A stretch of DNA of 22,207 nt from an uncultured Eubacteriales bacterium (lineage in GTDB: Bacteria; Bacillota; Clostridia; Monoglobales; Monoglobaceae), in NCBI GenBank assembly GCA_900545865.1, contig URAN01000048.1, forward strand, positions 1 to 22,207, read 5' to 3'. The position numbers were made by a program, and so were the translations under genes. This document shows, piece by piece, positions 13,327 through 22,088 of the stretch (position 1 is the stretch's first letter; each line of letters begins with the position of its first letter). The notes below the pieces were generated by a model. The model worked only from the letters and a program-made list of their open reading frames with translations, ran no database searches and had not been told where the DNA came from.

Positions 13327-15411
13327 TTATTCCTCGGATTTGCTGCGCTCTTTGATAATCTTATCCGCAATGCTCTTGGGAAGTTCTTCAAAGTGGCTCG
13401 GCTCCATAGAATACTGACCGCGGCCTTGTGTTCTCGAACGCAACTCTGTTGCGTAACCGAACATCTCGGAAAGCGGAACGTTTGCGGTAATTTCCTGAGC
13501 ACCGGTTCTTGCCTCCATACCCTGAATCTGACCGCGGCGTGAGTTCAAATCGCCCATAACGTCGCCCATGTATTCCTCGGGGACATTAACAACAACCTTC
13601 ATTATAGGCTCCATAATAACGGGATTACCCTGGCGACAGCCTTCTTTAAACGCCATTGAACCGGCAATCTTAAACGCCATTTCGGATGAATCGACTTCGT
13701 GATACGAACCGTCAACCAAAGTACACTTAACATCAACAACGGGATAGCCGGCGAGAACACCTGTTTGCATTGCGCCCTGGATACCTGCGTCAACCGCGGG
13801 GATATATTCCTTGGGGATAGCACCGCCGACAATCTTGTTCTCGAACACATAGCCCGCACCTGCCTCAAGAGGCTCGATGTCGAGGACAACGTGTCCGTAC
13901 TGACCTTTACCACCCGACTGTCTTACATACTTGTGATTAACGTGTGCCGGCTTGCGGATAGTCTCACGGTAAGATACCTGAGGATTACCTACATTTGCCT
14001 CAACCTTAAATTCACGAAGCAGACGGTCAACGATGATTTCGAGGTGCAGCTCGCCCATTCCGGCGATAATTGTCTGACCTGTTTCATCATCTGTATATGT
14101 TCTGAAAGTAGGGTCTTCTTCCGCAAGTTTCGAAAGAGCAATACCCATTTTTTCCTGACCTGCCTTTGTTTTAGGCTCGATAGCGACACGGATAACGGGT
14201 TCCGGGAATTCCATTGATTCAAGAATAATCGGATGTTTTTCGTCACAAAGCGTGTCACCTGTTGTTGTATTCTTTAAACCGACAGCAGCGGCAATATCGC
14301 CCGAATAAACGGTTTCGATGTCCTCTCTGTGGTTCGCGTGCATCTGAAGGATACGACCGATTCTCTCTTTATTATCCTTTGTTGAATTATAAACGTGAGA
14401 ACCGCTGTTGAGCGTACCCGAGTATACACGGAAGAACGCAAGCTTACCTACGAACGGGTCGGTCATAATCTTAAATGCCAAAGCCGAGAAAGGCTCGTCA
14501 TCGGATGCGTGACGAACGTCCTCTTCCTCCGTTCTCGGAATAACACCCTTAATCGGGGGAATATCCAACGGAGACGGCATAAAGTCAATAACCGCGTCCA
14601 GCATATTCTGTACACCCTTGTTCTTATAAGAAGAACCGCACAGAACCGGAACCATCTCGTTTGCGATGGTTGCCTTACGGATAGCCTTTTTGATTTCATC
14701 CTCGCTGAGGTCACCCGTATCAAAGAATTTTTCCATTAACTCTTCATCTGTTTCAGCAACAGCCTCGAGCAATGCCTGACGATATTCCTCAGCTTTCGCT
14801 TTCATATCATCGGGAATTTCCTCGATTCTCTCATCCTGACCGAGCTCATCATAATAAACATAAGCCTTCATCTGAATGAGGTCGATAAGACCCTTAAAGT
14901 CGTCTTCAGCACCGATAGGCAGCTGAATCGGAACAGCGTTACATTTCAAACGGTCTTTCATCATAGCGATAACATTGTAAAAGTCAGCGCCCATAATGTC
15001 CATCTTGTTTACATATACCATTCTCGGTACATGATATTTATCAGCCTGACGCCAAACGGTTTCGGACTGAGGCTCAACGCCGCCCTTTGCACAAAGAACC
15101 GTAACACTTCCGTCCAAAACACGAAGTGAACGCTCAACCTCAACGGTAAAGTCAACGTGTCCCGGTGTATCGATAATGTTGATTCTGTGTTTCTTCCACT
15201 GTGCAGTTGTTGCGGCAGAGGTAATGGTAATACCACGCTCCGCTTCCTGTTCCATCCAGTCCATCTGTGAAGCACCCTCGTGGGTTTCACCGATTTTGTG
15301 AATACGACCGGTGTAGAACAAGATACGCTCGGTGGTAGTAGTCTTACCGGCATCAATATGAGCCATGATACCTATATTTCTGGTTTTCTCCAGAGAAAAC
15401 GCTCTACCCAT
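13327..15411 (-). CDS. fusA: Elongation factor G
   Basis: A translocase GTPase of 694 residues when started at the ATG at 15411, which has AAAGGAG 5 nt upstream and begins MGRAFSLEKTRNIGI as other EF-G proteins do. The frame stays open 39 codons further up, but that part is leader sequence. The motifs are AHIDAGKT (17-24), RGITI, DTPGH and NKMD. Domains III-V end with RSRTQGRGQYSMEPSHFEEL. It lies 277 bp behind rpsG, an unusually long gap for this operon, filled with hairpins and a repeated segment. Confidence 0.97.
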   Translation of the reverse strand: MGRAFSLEKTRNIGIMAHIDAGKTTTTERILFYTGRIHKIGETHEGASQMDWMEQEAERGITITSAATTAQWKKHRINIIDTPGHVDFTVEVERSLRVLDGSVTVLCAKGGVEPQSETVWRQADKYHVPRMVYVNKMDIMGADFYNVIAMMKDRLKCNAVPIQLPIGAEDDFKGLIDLIQMKAYVYYDELGQDERIEEIPDDMKAKAEEYRQALLEAVAETDEELMEKFFDTGDLSEDEIKKAIRKATIANEMVPVLCGSSYKNKGVQNMLDAVIDFMPSPLDIPPIKGVIPRTEEEDVRHASDDEPFSALAFKIMTDPFVGKLAFFRVYSGTLNSGSHVYNSTKDNKERIGRILQMHANHREDIETVYSGDIAAAVGLKNTTTGDTLCDEKHPIILESMEFPEPVIRVAIEPKTKAGQEKMGIALSKLAEEDPTFRTYTDDETGQTIIAGMGELHLEIIVDRLLREFKVEANVGNPQVSYRETIRKPAHVNHKYVRQSGGKGQYGHVVLDIEPLEAGAGYVFENKIVGGAIPKEYIPAVDAGIQGAMQTGVLAGYPVVDVKCTLVDGSYHEVDSSEMAFKIAGSMAFKEGCRQGNPVIMEPIMKVVVNVPEEYMGDVMGDLNSRRGQIQGMEARTGAQEITANVPLSEMFGYATELRSRTQGRGQYSMEPSHFEELPKSIADKIIKERSKSEE

Positions 15412-15688
15412 AGTAACTCCTTTCGCAGTGCGTATGCGCTGCATATTTACGGCTTTGCCGTATTCTGTATTTTTTTGATAGCTTTCGCTGTGTACCGCGT
15501 AAACACCTAATCGGTTCGTGCAAATCATCGAACTGTATCGAGATATGCATTAGACGAATCATACAAACCAACCGTTCGGGTTTTACGCCGAAAAATTTAG
15601 TTTAATTTGTTCGTGACGGTCAATGAGCTATATCGAGATATGCGAAATTGACCAAGCGGACAAAGGAAACAAATTTTTCAAGTAAAAA
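15412..15688 (-). promoter_or_regulatory. Structured rpsG-fusA intercistronic leader
   Basis: No gene is visible. A 19-nt segment containing TATCGAGATATGC occurs twice (from 15530 and from 15625, 17 of 19 identical). GGTCAAT (15618-15624) and ATTGACC (15647-15653) form an inverted repeat around the second copy. TACGGC-TTT-GCCGTA (15448-15462) and a 7-bp GCAGTGC/GCGCTGC hairpin (15425-15442) lie just before the fusA ribosome-binding site. The layout suggests control of fusA translation or processing; the mechanism is unknown. Confidence 0.45.
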
Positions 15689-16159
15689 TTACCAGCGATA
15701 GTGAGCGAATGCCTTATTCGCTTCAGCCATCTTGTGAGTATCCTCTTTCTTCTTGAACGCGCCGCCGGTGCTGTTTGTGGCATCCATAAGCTCGTTAGCA
15801 AGACGTTCAGCCATTGTTCTTTCGGATCTCTTTCTTGCGAACAATGTAATCCAGCGCAGACCGAGTGTTTCACGTCTGTCAGGTCTAACCTCAATCGGAA
15901 CCTGATAGTTGGCACCGCCGACACGGCGAGCCTTAACCTCTAAAACAGGCATAACGCTGTTCATTGCTTCCTCAAATACTTCAACGGGATCTTTGCCTGT
16001 CTTTTCTTTGATTATATCGAAAGCATCATAAACTATTCTTTGGGCAACGCCCTTTTTGCCGTCTAACATGATGTTGTTGATAAGTCTTGTAACAGTTTTG
16101 CTGTTGTACATAGGATCAGGCAAAACATCATGGCGGGCAATATGACCTCTTCTTGGCAC
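15689..16159 (-). CDS. rpsG: 30S ribosomal protein S7
   Basis: A 156-residue, full-length S7, primary 16S rRNA 3'-domain assembly protein. It begins PRRGHIARHDVLPDP and ends KAFAHYRW as expected. The start codon is GTG, with AGGAGG 9 nt upstream (minus strand of 16160-16175). It lies 138 bp behind rpsL in the str operon. In E. coli S7 represses its own operon by binding the S12-S7 gap, and the gap here holds an inverted repeat. Confidence 0.97.
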   Translation of the reverse strand: MPRRGHIARHDVLPDPMYNSKTVTRLINNIMLDGKKGVAQRIVYDAFDIIKEKTGKDPVEVFEEAMNSVMPVLEVKARRVGGANYQVPIEVRPDRRETLGLRWITLFARKRSERTMAERLANELMDATNSTGGAFKKKEDTHKMAEANKAFAHYRW

Positions 16160-16227
16160 TTTTCTTCCCCTCCTTCTCTAGGTTTATTCACCATTAAGGT
16201 ACTCAACGGATGTAAAAATCCGCTGTC

Positions 16228-16268
16228 GTGCATATAGGCCGTAATATTTATAGTAAACATATATGCAC
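16228..16268 (-). promoter_or_regulatory. Inverted repeat in the rpsL-rpsG gap
   Basis: GTGCATATA (16228-16236) and TATATGCAC (16260-16268) form a perfect 9-bp inverted repeat with a 23-nt loop, followed by CGGAT/ATCCG toward rpsG. Its position corresponds to the S7 autoregulatory region of E. coli; the function here is inferred. Confidence 0.35.
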
Positions 16269-16297
16269 TTACATTTTAACTTGTAATTGTGTCAGTC

Positions 16298-16708
16298 TTA
16301 TTTAGGACGCTTTGCGCCGTACTTTGAACGGCTCTGCATACGCTTGTCCACACCCGAAGTATCGAGAGTACCGCGGATAATATGATAACGTACACCCGGC
16401 AGGTCCTTAATTCTTCCGCCTCTAATCATAACAACGCTGTGTTCCTGAAGGTTATGACCGATACCCGGAATGTAAGCGGTAACCTCTATTCCGTTTGTAA
16501 GCTTAACTCTGGCAACCTTACGGAGAGCCGAGTTAGGCTTTTTGGGGGTCATTGTTCTAACCGAAGTACAAACACCTCTCTTTTGCGGAGAAGCCTGGTC
16601 GGTAAGCTGACTCTTTTTGGTATTCAAGCCTTTCAAGAGCGCAGGAGCTGTTGATTTCTTTTCAACGGTCGATCTGCCCTTTCTGACTAACTGGTTAAAT
16701 GTTGGCAA
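16298..16708 (-). CDS. rpsL: 30S ribosomal protein S12
   Basis: A 136-residue decoding-centre protein. The start is a TTG at 16708, read as MPTFNQLVRKG, because GGAGGTGA lies 5 nt before it. The only nearby ATG overlaps that ribosome-binding site, and the longer open frame upstream has no family similarity. The conserved TPKKPNSALRK and GGRIKDLPG segments carry the unmodified lysines that mutate in streptomycin resistance, so no resistance allele is seen. Second gene of the operon. Confidence 0.96.
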   Translation of the reverse strand: MPTFNQLVRKGRSTVEKKSTAPALLKGLNTKKSQLTDQASPQKRGVCTSVRTMTPKKPNSALRKVARVKLTNGIEVTAYIPGIGHNLQEHSVVMIRGGRIKDLPGVRYHIIRGTLDTSGVDKRMQSRSKYGAKRPK

Positions 16709-16766
16709 TATGTTCACCTCCATACATATAGAATATATATAAAAACATAAAAATGTTTTTAACGAA

Positions 16767-17015
16767 TTAATTTTCGGCGGAATAAACAGCCGCAGCAGCA
16801 CAGGGAACGTCAATTCCGCAAGTTCTGCCAATATCGTGAGCGGAATATTCCGTCACGGGCGAAATACCTCTGTCGCGGCAAAGTTCAAGGATTTGCGCAA
16901 CAGCGAACGGCTGTGCATCGGCGGCAACATAAACAGATTCCGCCTTTCCCGACAGAATTGCATTACGGGTTTGTTTAATCCCGGCAACCCTTTTATGAGT
17001 ATTCAGCTTTTCCAT
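16767..17015 (-). CDS. L7Ae/L30e-family K-turn binding protein (YbxF-like)
   Basis: An 82-residue protein of the L7Ae/L30e/S12e family that binds kink-turn RNA. The pattern GIKQTRNAI...GKAESVYVAADAQP and the central ISPVTEYSAHDIGRTCGIDVPCAAAAV match the small YbxF/YlxQ-type proteins of Bacillota. In most Bacillota this gene lies between rpoC and rpsL. Here it is the first gene of the transcription unit with its own promoter. ATG at 17015 is preceded by a GAGGGATAGG region. Confidence 0.85.
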   Translation of the reverse strand: MEKLNTHKRVAGIKQTRNAILSGKAESVYVAADAQPFAVAQILELCRDRGISPVTEYSAHDIGRTCGIDVPCAAAAVYSAEN

Positions 17016-17057
17016 ATTTGCCTATCCCTCACTTTACCCATTGGTATTAACCAAATA

Positions 17058-17086
17058 AGTATAACATACTTTTTTTGGTATGTCAA
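17058..17086 (-). promoter_or_regulatory. Main promoter of the str operon
   Basis: On the minus strand TTGACA (17086-17081) and TATACT (17063-17058) are 17 bp apart, about 45 bp before the L7Ae-like start codon. It is near-consensus and shows that the operon is not read from rpoBC. Confidence 0.85.
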
Positions 17087-17174
17087 CAGATTTATTAGAT
17101 AATTCTTCGACAAATTTTCATAAAATTTTACTTGAACTTTGCCCGAAAACTGCATTTTTTGTAAACAAATATCG

Positions 17175-17215
17175 TAAAAAGCGGAAAACACCCGTTTTCA
17201 CAAGGTGTTTTCGCG
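17175..17215 (-). terminator. Terminator of the LCP gene
   Basis: GAAAACACC (17184-17192) pairs with GGTGTTTTC (17204-17212), with CGC/GCG extending it around a one-base bulge. On the minus strand it is followed by TTTTT. It separates the LCP gene from the str operon promoter. Confidence 0.85.
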
Positions 17216-17235
17216 TAAATATTTTCTTAAAAATA

Positions 17236-18402
17236 TCATCCCTCGTCAATGACCGTTGCGGAAGATGAAGATTTTGACGATGATTGGCTTGTGCCGCTCA
17301 TATCCTCAACCCCCTCTGCCTTGGTCGAGCTTTGGTTTGACTTGCTGTTTCTGTGCATCTCCGAGATAGTTCCGAACCCGGCATCACCGCTCGCAATCTC
17401 CTCACCGTGTTCGGTTTTGTATGCCTCCCACTCCTGTTCGGTCTTGGGCAGGAAAACGCTGTTTATAAGATTTCGGGTTTCTTCCTCATCATAGAGATAC
17501 CACCAAAGAGTGTCCGCCTGTCCGTCCGCGCGGAAATACTTTGACTCACCGGGGAGCTGGTACGAACCGATACAGGTTATATCCACCTTTTGGATAAGGT
17601 CGAGATGGCTCAGCAAATCCTGCATTTTATAATTTGTTCTGACATTCTTGCTTACCACCTCGAAAATATCGTCAATCTTTGTGAGATATTGAGGTTTCAT
17701 CTTTTGTTTGACAAGCTCTTTTATAAACTCTTGCTGCCAGTATTCTCTGCCCTCGTCACCCATTGCGTATTCACCGGGCGCGGAACCGCCGTTGTTGTGG
17801 CGGAATCTGACGAAATCGTGTGCCGCCTGTCCGTCAAGGTGCTGTTGACCTGCCTTGAGATGAATATGCAGGTTCTGAGCAGGGTCGTCATAATTCATAT
17901 CATAGGGTACGTTAAAATCAACGCCGTCAACCGCGTCAATAATGTCCTTGAATCCGTCAAAATCAACCGAAACAAAGTAGTTTATCGGAAGCCCGGTAAC
18001 ATCTTTTACTTTTTGAACAAGAATCTCTTCGGGTTCGTTCGCCGTACCTTTTTTGACCGCCGCCTGTCCGATGCCGATAAGGGCGTTAATCTTTTGATAG
18101 CCATAGCCCTCGGGTTTTACCATTGTGTCACGCGGAATCGAAATTATGCTTACACGGTTTGAATATCCGTCAATCGAAACAAGCATAATCGTATCGCTTC
18201 GCGTGCCGTCCTCGTCAACGCCTATCAATAAAACGTTTACCATTCCGACATTTTCGGTTTCTTCATCAAGACCGTTCAAAATTACGGTGTTTCCGACCGA
18301 CATTCCGGCAACGTGATGCATTGCATACACGCCTAACATTGCCGCCATAAGCGAAGCAGCCACCGTTATCAAAACAACAATCATTTTAAAACCCTTGTTC
18401 AT
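17236..18402 (-). CDS. LytR-CpsA-Psr (LCP) family cell-wall glycopolymer ligase
   Basis: A 388-residue membrane-anchored enzyme that moves lipid-linked teichoic acid or capsule polymers onto peptidoglycan. A single N-terminal membrane helix (about 7-27) is followed by the extracellular LCP domain. Conserved residues are D63 (LLIGVDEDG), R68 and D70 (GTRSDTIML), and R91-D92 in SIPRDTM; FVRFRHN lies in the middle. The C-terminal 35 residues are Ser-rich and look like a flexible tail. The ribosome-binding site (GGAATGATAAA) is weak. It is transcribed alone from a promoter at 18534-18563. The polymer it transfers cannot be told. Confidence 0.9.
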   Translation of the reverse strand: MNKGFKMIVVLITVAASLMAAMLGVYAMHHVAGMSVGNTVILNGLDEETENVGMVNVLLIGVDEDGTRSDTIMLVSIDGYSNRVSIISIPRDTMVKPEGYGYQKINALIGIGQAAVKKGTANEPEEILVQKVKDVTGLPINYFVSVDFDGFKDIIDAVDGVDFNVPYDMNYDDPAQNLHIHLKAGQQHLDGQAAHDFVRFRHNNGGSAPGEYAMGDEGREYWQQEFIKELVKQKMKPQYLTKIDDIFEVVSKNVRTNYKMQDLLSHLDLIQKVDITCIGSYQLPGESKYFRADGQADTLWWYLYDEEETRNLINSVFLPKTEQEWEAYKTEHGEEIASGDAGFGTISEMHRNSKSNQSSTKAEGVEDMSGTSQSSSKSSSSATVIDEG

Positions 18403-18533
18403 TTTATCATTCCAATCTCTGATTTATCATTATATTCGCTCATTTGTCCATTATTCGGAATTCAAGTAATATTTTCCGCCGATTTAATCAAAATATGCGA
18501 ATCAATTCTCAAAAAACAAATTCAGCATTATAT

Positions 18534-18563
18534 AATATAACACAAAAGATAGAATTTTGTCAA
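18534..18563 (-). promoter_or_regulatory. Promoter of the LCP gene
   Basis: On the minus strand TTGACA (18563-18558) precedes TATATT (18539-18534) by 18 bp. This leaves a 5' leader of about 125 nt before the LCP start. Confidence 0.6.
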
Positions 18564-18630
18564 CATTTGCGCTGCCGAGTTTACCGAAATGTTATGGTTT
18601 GTTAATATTTCGTTCGTAAGTTCGCCCGAA

Positions 18631-18698
18631 TTTCGAATTACGCATCCCGCATTCCGCATTAATTTAAATTCCGAATTACGCATTCCGCATCCCGAATT
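18631..18698 (-). repeat. AATTCGGAATGCGGAAT-type short repeat, copy 4
   Basis: Two blocks of ATTACGC/ATCCCGC/ATTCCGC 7-mers around a TTAATTTAAATT spacer, starting 4 nt after the rarA stop codon. Read on the minus strand it closely matches copy 5 behind nth, spacer included. Confidence 0.65.
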
Positions 18699-18701
18699 GA
18701 T

Positions 18702-19982
18702 TTAATTTCCGATTATCCGCGCCCAATATTCCCTTGCCGCCTGTTCGGTCTTGTTGTCGCCGAATTGATAATACTTTCTGTCTTTAATCTTATCGGGCAG
18801 GTATTGCTGTTTGACATAATGATTCGGATAGCTGTGCGGATAAAGATAATTCTGTCCTTTCGGCAGGTCGCCCTCTCCGTCACAGTGCTTGTTTTGTAGC
18901 TGCCGCGGAATATTCCCCGTGTCGCCGTTTTGAATATCCGCAATCGCGGCATCAACCGCCATAATCGCCGAATTGGATTTCGGAGCGGTTGCAAGCAAAA
19001 TCACCGCCTGTGCGAGCGGAATCCGCGCCTCGGGAAAGCCGAGCATAAGCGCACTGTCTACGCACGCTTTCACTATCGTTATCGCGGTCGGATAAGCGAG
19101 TCCGATGTCCTCGCACGCAATCACCATAAGCCGCCGGCAAATCGATGCTATGTCGTCCGCCTCGACAAGCCTTGCGAGATAGTGAACCGCCGCGTCGGGG
19201 TCGCTGCCCCTTATGGATTTTTGAAAGGCGCTCAATATGTCATAGTGGCTGTCGCCCATTTTGTCATATTGCATTACCTTTTTTTGCGTGCATTGCTCCG
19301 CCGTGTCGCGCGTCAGATGTACGACTCCGTCACTTTGCGGCGGCGTATACCTCACCGCAAGTTCAAGAGAGTTCAACGCACGCCTTACATCTCCGCCCGA
19401 TTTTTCGGCAAGCATATTCAAAAACCCGTCATCCTCCGCTATTGCGCCGTCCGATTCATCGGCGATAATCCGCATTGCACGGCTCAGCGCCGCCTCAATA
19501 TCCGCGGCGGTCAGCGGTCGGAACTCAAAGACCGTGCTGCGGCTGAGGATTGCGTTATACACATAAAAATACGGGTTCTCGGTCGTGCTTGCAATGAGCG
19601 TAATCTTACCGTTTTCGGTATATTCAAGCAGGGATTGCTGTTGCTTTTTATTAAAGTTTTGTATCTCATCGAGGTATAATAATACCCCGTCAGTCCCGAG
19701 CAATCCCTCGCTTTCTTTGACGATTGCCTTTATGTCCGAAACGGACGCATTTGTGGCGTTGAGCCGATAGAGCGGCTTGTTCGAAATTTCGGCGGCAATA
19801 TTGGCAACGGTGGTCTTTCCCGTGCCGGACGGACCGTAGAATATCATACTCGGAATCTCGCCGCTCTCGATTATGTTTCTCAAAATCCGCCCCTTGCCGA
19901 GAATGTGCCGCTGTCCGACAACATCGTCCAAGGTTTTGGGACGAATCTTATCCGCAAGCGGTTTGTTCATTATATTACTCAT
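18702..19982 (-). CDS. rarA: Replication-associated recombination protein A (RarA/MgsA), AAA+ ATPase
   Basis: A 426-residue clamp-loader-like ATPase that acts at stalled replication forks. It has N-terminal PLADKIRPKTLDDVVGQ, Walker A GPSGTGKT (50-57), Walker B LLYLDEI (101-107), and sensor 1 TTEN (133-136). The C-terminal oligomerisation domain includes DPDAAVHYLARLVEADD and the ending region PNHYVKQQYLPD. The full family length is present. The start may be at 19982 or at the in-frame ATG at 19970. It lies 5 bp behind glyA, so the two are probably co-transcribed. Its stop codon directly borders a dispersed repeat. Confidence 0.93.
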   Translation of the reverse strand: MSNIMNKPLADKIRPKTLDDVVGQRHILGKGRILRNIIESGEIPSMIFYGPSGTGKTTVANIAAEISNKPLYRLNATNASVSDIKAIVKESEGLLGTDGVLLYLDEIQNFNKKQQQSLLEYTENGKITLIASTTENPYFYVYNAILSRSTVFEFRPLTAADIEAALSRAMRIIADESDGAIAEDDGFLNMLAEKSGGDVRRALNSLELAVRYTPPQSDGVVHLTRDTAEQCTQKKVMQYDKMGDSHYDILSAFQKSIRGSDPDAAVHYLARLVEADDIASICRRLMVIACEDIGLAYPTAITIVKACVDSALMLGFPEARIPLAQAVILLATAPKSNSAIMAVDAAIADIQNGDTGNIPRQLQNKHCDGEGDLPKGQNYLYPHSYPNHYVKQQYLPDKIKDRKYYQFGDNKTEQAAREYWARIIGN

Positions 19983-19987
19983 CTTTA

Positions 19988-21229
19988 TTATTCATAAAGA
20001 GGGTGCTTTGCGCAAAGAGCCTTTACTCTTTCGGCAACCTCAGAGCGGTTCTTTTCAAAGTTGTCAACCACCATTGATATGAGCTGTGCAACCTCGGTCA
20101 TATCTTCCTCTTTGAATCCTCTTGTCGTAACGGCAGGGGTTCCGAGTCTTATGCCGCTTGTAACAAACGGGCTCTTGGGGTCGTTCGGAATTGTGTTCTT
20201 ATTACAGGTGATACCAACCTCGTCAAGGTTATGCTCGACTTCTTTACCCGTCTTGTCCTGTTTAAGCAGCGAAACAAGCATAAGGTGGTTGTCCGTTCCG
20301 CCCGACACAATATCCAAATCCCTTGCCATAAGCTCTTGTGCCAGCTTTGCCGCGTTATTTTTAACTTGAAGCTGATACGCTTTAAACTCGGGAGAGAGAG
20401 CCTCTTTGAGGCATACTGCTTTAGCGGCGATAACGTGCATAAGCGGTCCGCCCTGACAGCCGGGAAATACGGCTTTGTTTATCTTTGCGCCGAGTTCCTC
20501 TTTGCAAAGGATAAGACCGCCGCGAGGTCCGCGCAAGGTCTTGTGTGTTGTGGTGGTTACAACATCCGCATACGGTACGGGGCTTTGGTGCAGACCTGCC
20601 GCAACAAGTCCCGCAATGTGCGCCATATCAACCATAAGATATGCGCCGACTTCATCGGCAATCTCACGGAATTTCGCAAAATCAATCTCACGAGCGTATG
20701 CGCTTGCACCGGCAAGAATCATCTTGGGTTTATGCTCATGCGCGAGTTCTCTTACCTTATCATAATCTATTCTGTGCGTAACATCGTCAACGCCGTATGG
20801 TACGACATTAAAGTACTTACCCGAGATGTTTACGGGCGAGCCGTGGCTCAGATGACCGCCGTGCGCCAGATTCATACCAAGGTAAGTGTCACCCGGTTCC
20901 ATAAGCGCGAAAAATGCGGCAAGGTTTGCCGTTGCGCCCGAATGCGGCTGTACGTTCGCAAATTCAGCACCGAACAGCTCTTTTGCACGGTCGCGTGCCA
21001 AGTCCTCTACCACGTCAACATATTCACAGCCGCCGTAATAACGCTTGCCGGGATAACCCTCGGCGTATTTGTTGGTAAGCGGCGTACCCATTGCCTCCAT
21101 AACGGCAGGGCTGACAAAGTTCTCCGACGCAATAAGCTCAATTTTTGCGCGCTGTCTGCCAAGTTCGTTCAAAATCGCCTCGGCGACCTGTGGGTCTGTT
21201 TTTTTAATGCTTTCAAGTTCAAACATCAT
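19988..21229 (-). CDS. glyA: Serine hydroxymethyltransferase
   Basis: A PLP enzyme converting serine and tetrahydrofolate to glycine and 5,10-methylene-tetrahydrofolate. It has 413 residues when started at the ATG at 21229, placed 8 nt after AAAGGA. The track-length frame begins three codons earlier, inside that site. The motifs are ELIASENFVSPAVMEA, the PHSGATAN segment, DMAHIAGL, and the PLP lysine in TTTTHKTLRGPRGG (K230). It is complete. It is followed closely by rarA and divergent from nth. Confidence 0.95.
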   Translation of the reverse strand: MMFELESIKKTDPQVAEAILNELGRQRAKIELIASENFVSPAVMEAMGTPLTNKYAEGYPGKRYYGGCEYVDVVEDLARDRAKELFGAEFANVQPHSGATANLAAFFALMEPGDTYLGMNLAHGGHLSHGSPVNISGKYFNVVPYGVDDVTHRIDYDKVRELAHEHKPKMILAGASAYAREIDFAKFREIADEVGAYLMVDMAHIAGLVAAGLHQSPVPYADVVTTTTHKTLRGPRGGLILCKEELGAKINKAVFPGCQGGPLMHVIAAKAVCLKEALSPEFKAYQLQVKNNAAKLAQELMARDLDIVSGGTDNHLMLVSLLKQDKTGKEVEHNLDEVGITCNKNTIPNDPKSPFVTSGIRLGTPAVTTRGFKEEDMTEVAQLISMVVDNFEKNRSEVAERVKALCAKHPLYE

Positions 21230-21333
21230 AATCTGCATCCTTTCGGCTGCCGTCTGCGGAAATGATTTGTATTTCTAACCGCATTTGGCATAAATTTTAT
21301 CTTATTTATTTTGCCGTATTTTAAAATAAAATA

Positions 21334-21362
21334 TTGCAAAACGTTCTGATTTATATTATAAT
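21334..21362 (+). promoter_or_regulatory. Promoter of nth
   Basis: TTGCAA (21334-21339) and TATAAT (21357-21362) are 17 bp apart. The leader then runs about 60 nt to the AAGGAGG site. Confidence 0.65.
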
Positions 21363-21429
21363 ATTAAAAAATGCTTTTTGCAAGAGTTATTTGTAAATTT
21401 TTGCGATTTTGTGCAAGGAGGACAACAAA

Positions 21430-22074
21430 ATGCGTGAAAGTATAAAGAAGAAGTCCGAAAGAGCCGAAAAAATCTTTGAGGTTTTCGGCAAGGTATATGA
21501 TGATGCCGACTGTACTCTCGAGTACAAAACCGCGCTTGAATTACTTATTGCGACACAGCTCGCCGCGCAATGCACCGACGCGAGGGTGAATATGGTAACG
21601 CCTGCGCTTTTTGCCAAATATCCCGATGTATACGCCTTTGCAAACGCCGATGAGCTTGAACTCAGAGAGGATATACGCTCAACGGGTTTTTTCAGGAATA
21701 AAGCAAAGAACATAATCGGATGTTGTCGGATGCTGATTGACGATTTCGGCGGCGAAGTTCCGCATAATATGGATGACCTTTTAAAGCTGCCGGGGGTCGG
21801 GCGGAAAACCGCAAACCTTGTTCTCGGCGACTTTTTCGGAATCCCCGGCGTGGTGGTCGATACACACGCAACTCGGCTTTCGAACCGAATGGGTCTGACG
21901 AACCAAAAAGACCCGTATAAGATAGAACTTGACCTTCAAAAGCTGTTGCCGCCAAAGGATTGGGCGGATTTTTGCCATTGCCTCGTATATCACGGACGTG
22001 CATATTGCACGGCGCGCGCACCGAAATGCGATACCTGCCCGATTGAGCATCTCTGCCCGAAAATCGGGGTTTAA
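21430..22074 (+). CDS. nth: Endonuclease III
   Basis: A DNA glycosylase/AP lyase removing oxidised pyrimidines in base excision repair. It has 214 residues from the ATG at 21430, with AAGGAGG 8 nt upstream; a TTG seven codons earlier would place the ribosome-binding site inside the gene. The helix-hairpin-helix is LPGVGRKTANLVLG with catalytic K126, and VVDTH supplies D144. The [4Fe-4S] cluster cysteines are C193, C200, C203 and C209 in the canonical C-x6-C-x2-C-x5-C spacing. Complete and ordinary; divergent from glyA. Confidence 0.96.
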   Translation: MRESIKKKSERAEKIFEVFGKVYDDADCTLEYKTALELLIATQLAAQCTDARVNMVTPALFAKYPDVYAFANADELELREDIRSTGFFRNKAKNIIGCCRMLIDDFGGEVPHNMDDLLKLPGVGRKTANLVLGDFFGIPGVVVDTHATRLSNRMGLTNQKDPYKIELDLQKLLPPKDWADFCHCLVYHGRAYCTARAPKCDTCPIEHLCPKIGV

Positions 22075-22088
22075 CACAATATTAATTC

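Noticed and set aside
15411..15528. 39-residue N-terminal extension of EF-G
   Set aside because: The upstream frame has no family similarity, and AAAGGAG directly precedes the ATG at 15411.
16709..16831. 41-residue N-terminal extension of S12
   Set aside because: GGAGGTGA lies inside it, 5 nt before the TTG that begins the conserved PTFNQLVRKG.
18930..19679. 249-codon plus-strand frame opposite rarA
   Set aside because: Antisense shadow, Arg-rich, no start signal, while rarA is fully conserved on the other strand.
20231..21265. Long open frame (344 codons) on the plus strand opposite glyA
   Set aside because: It is the antisense shadow of a clear glyA gene, has no ribosome-binding site and no recognisable domain.
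21301..21339. glyA promoter using the palindromic TTGCAA at 21334 as its -35
   Set aside because: No acceptable -10 lies 16-18 bp away on the minus strand, so I did not call a glyA promoter.
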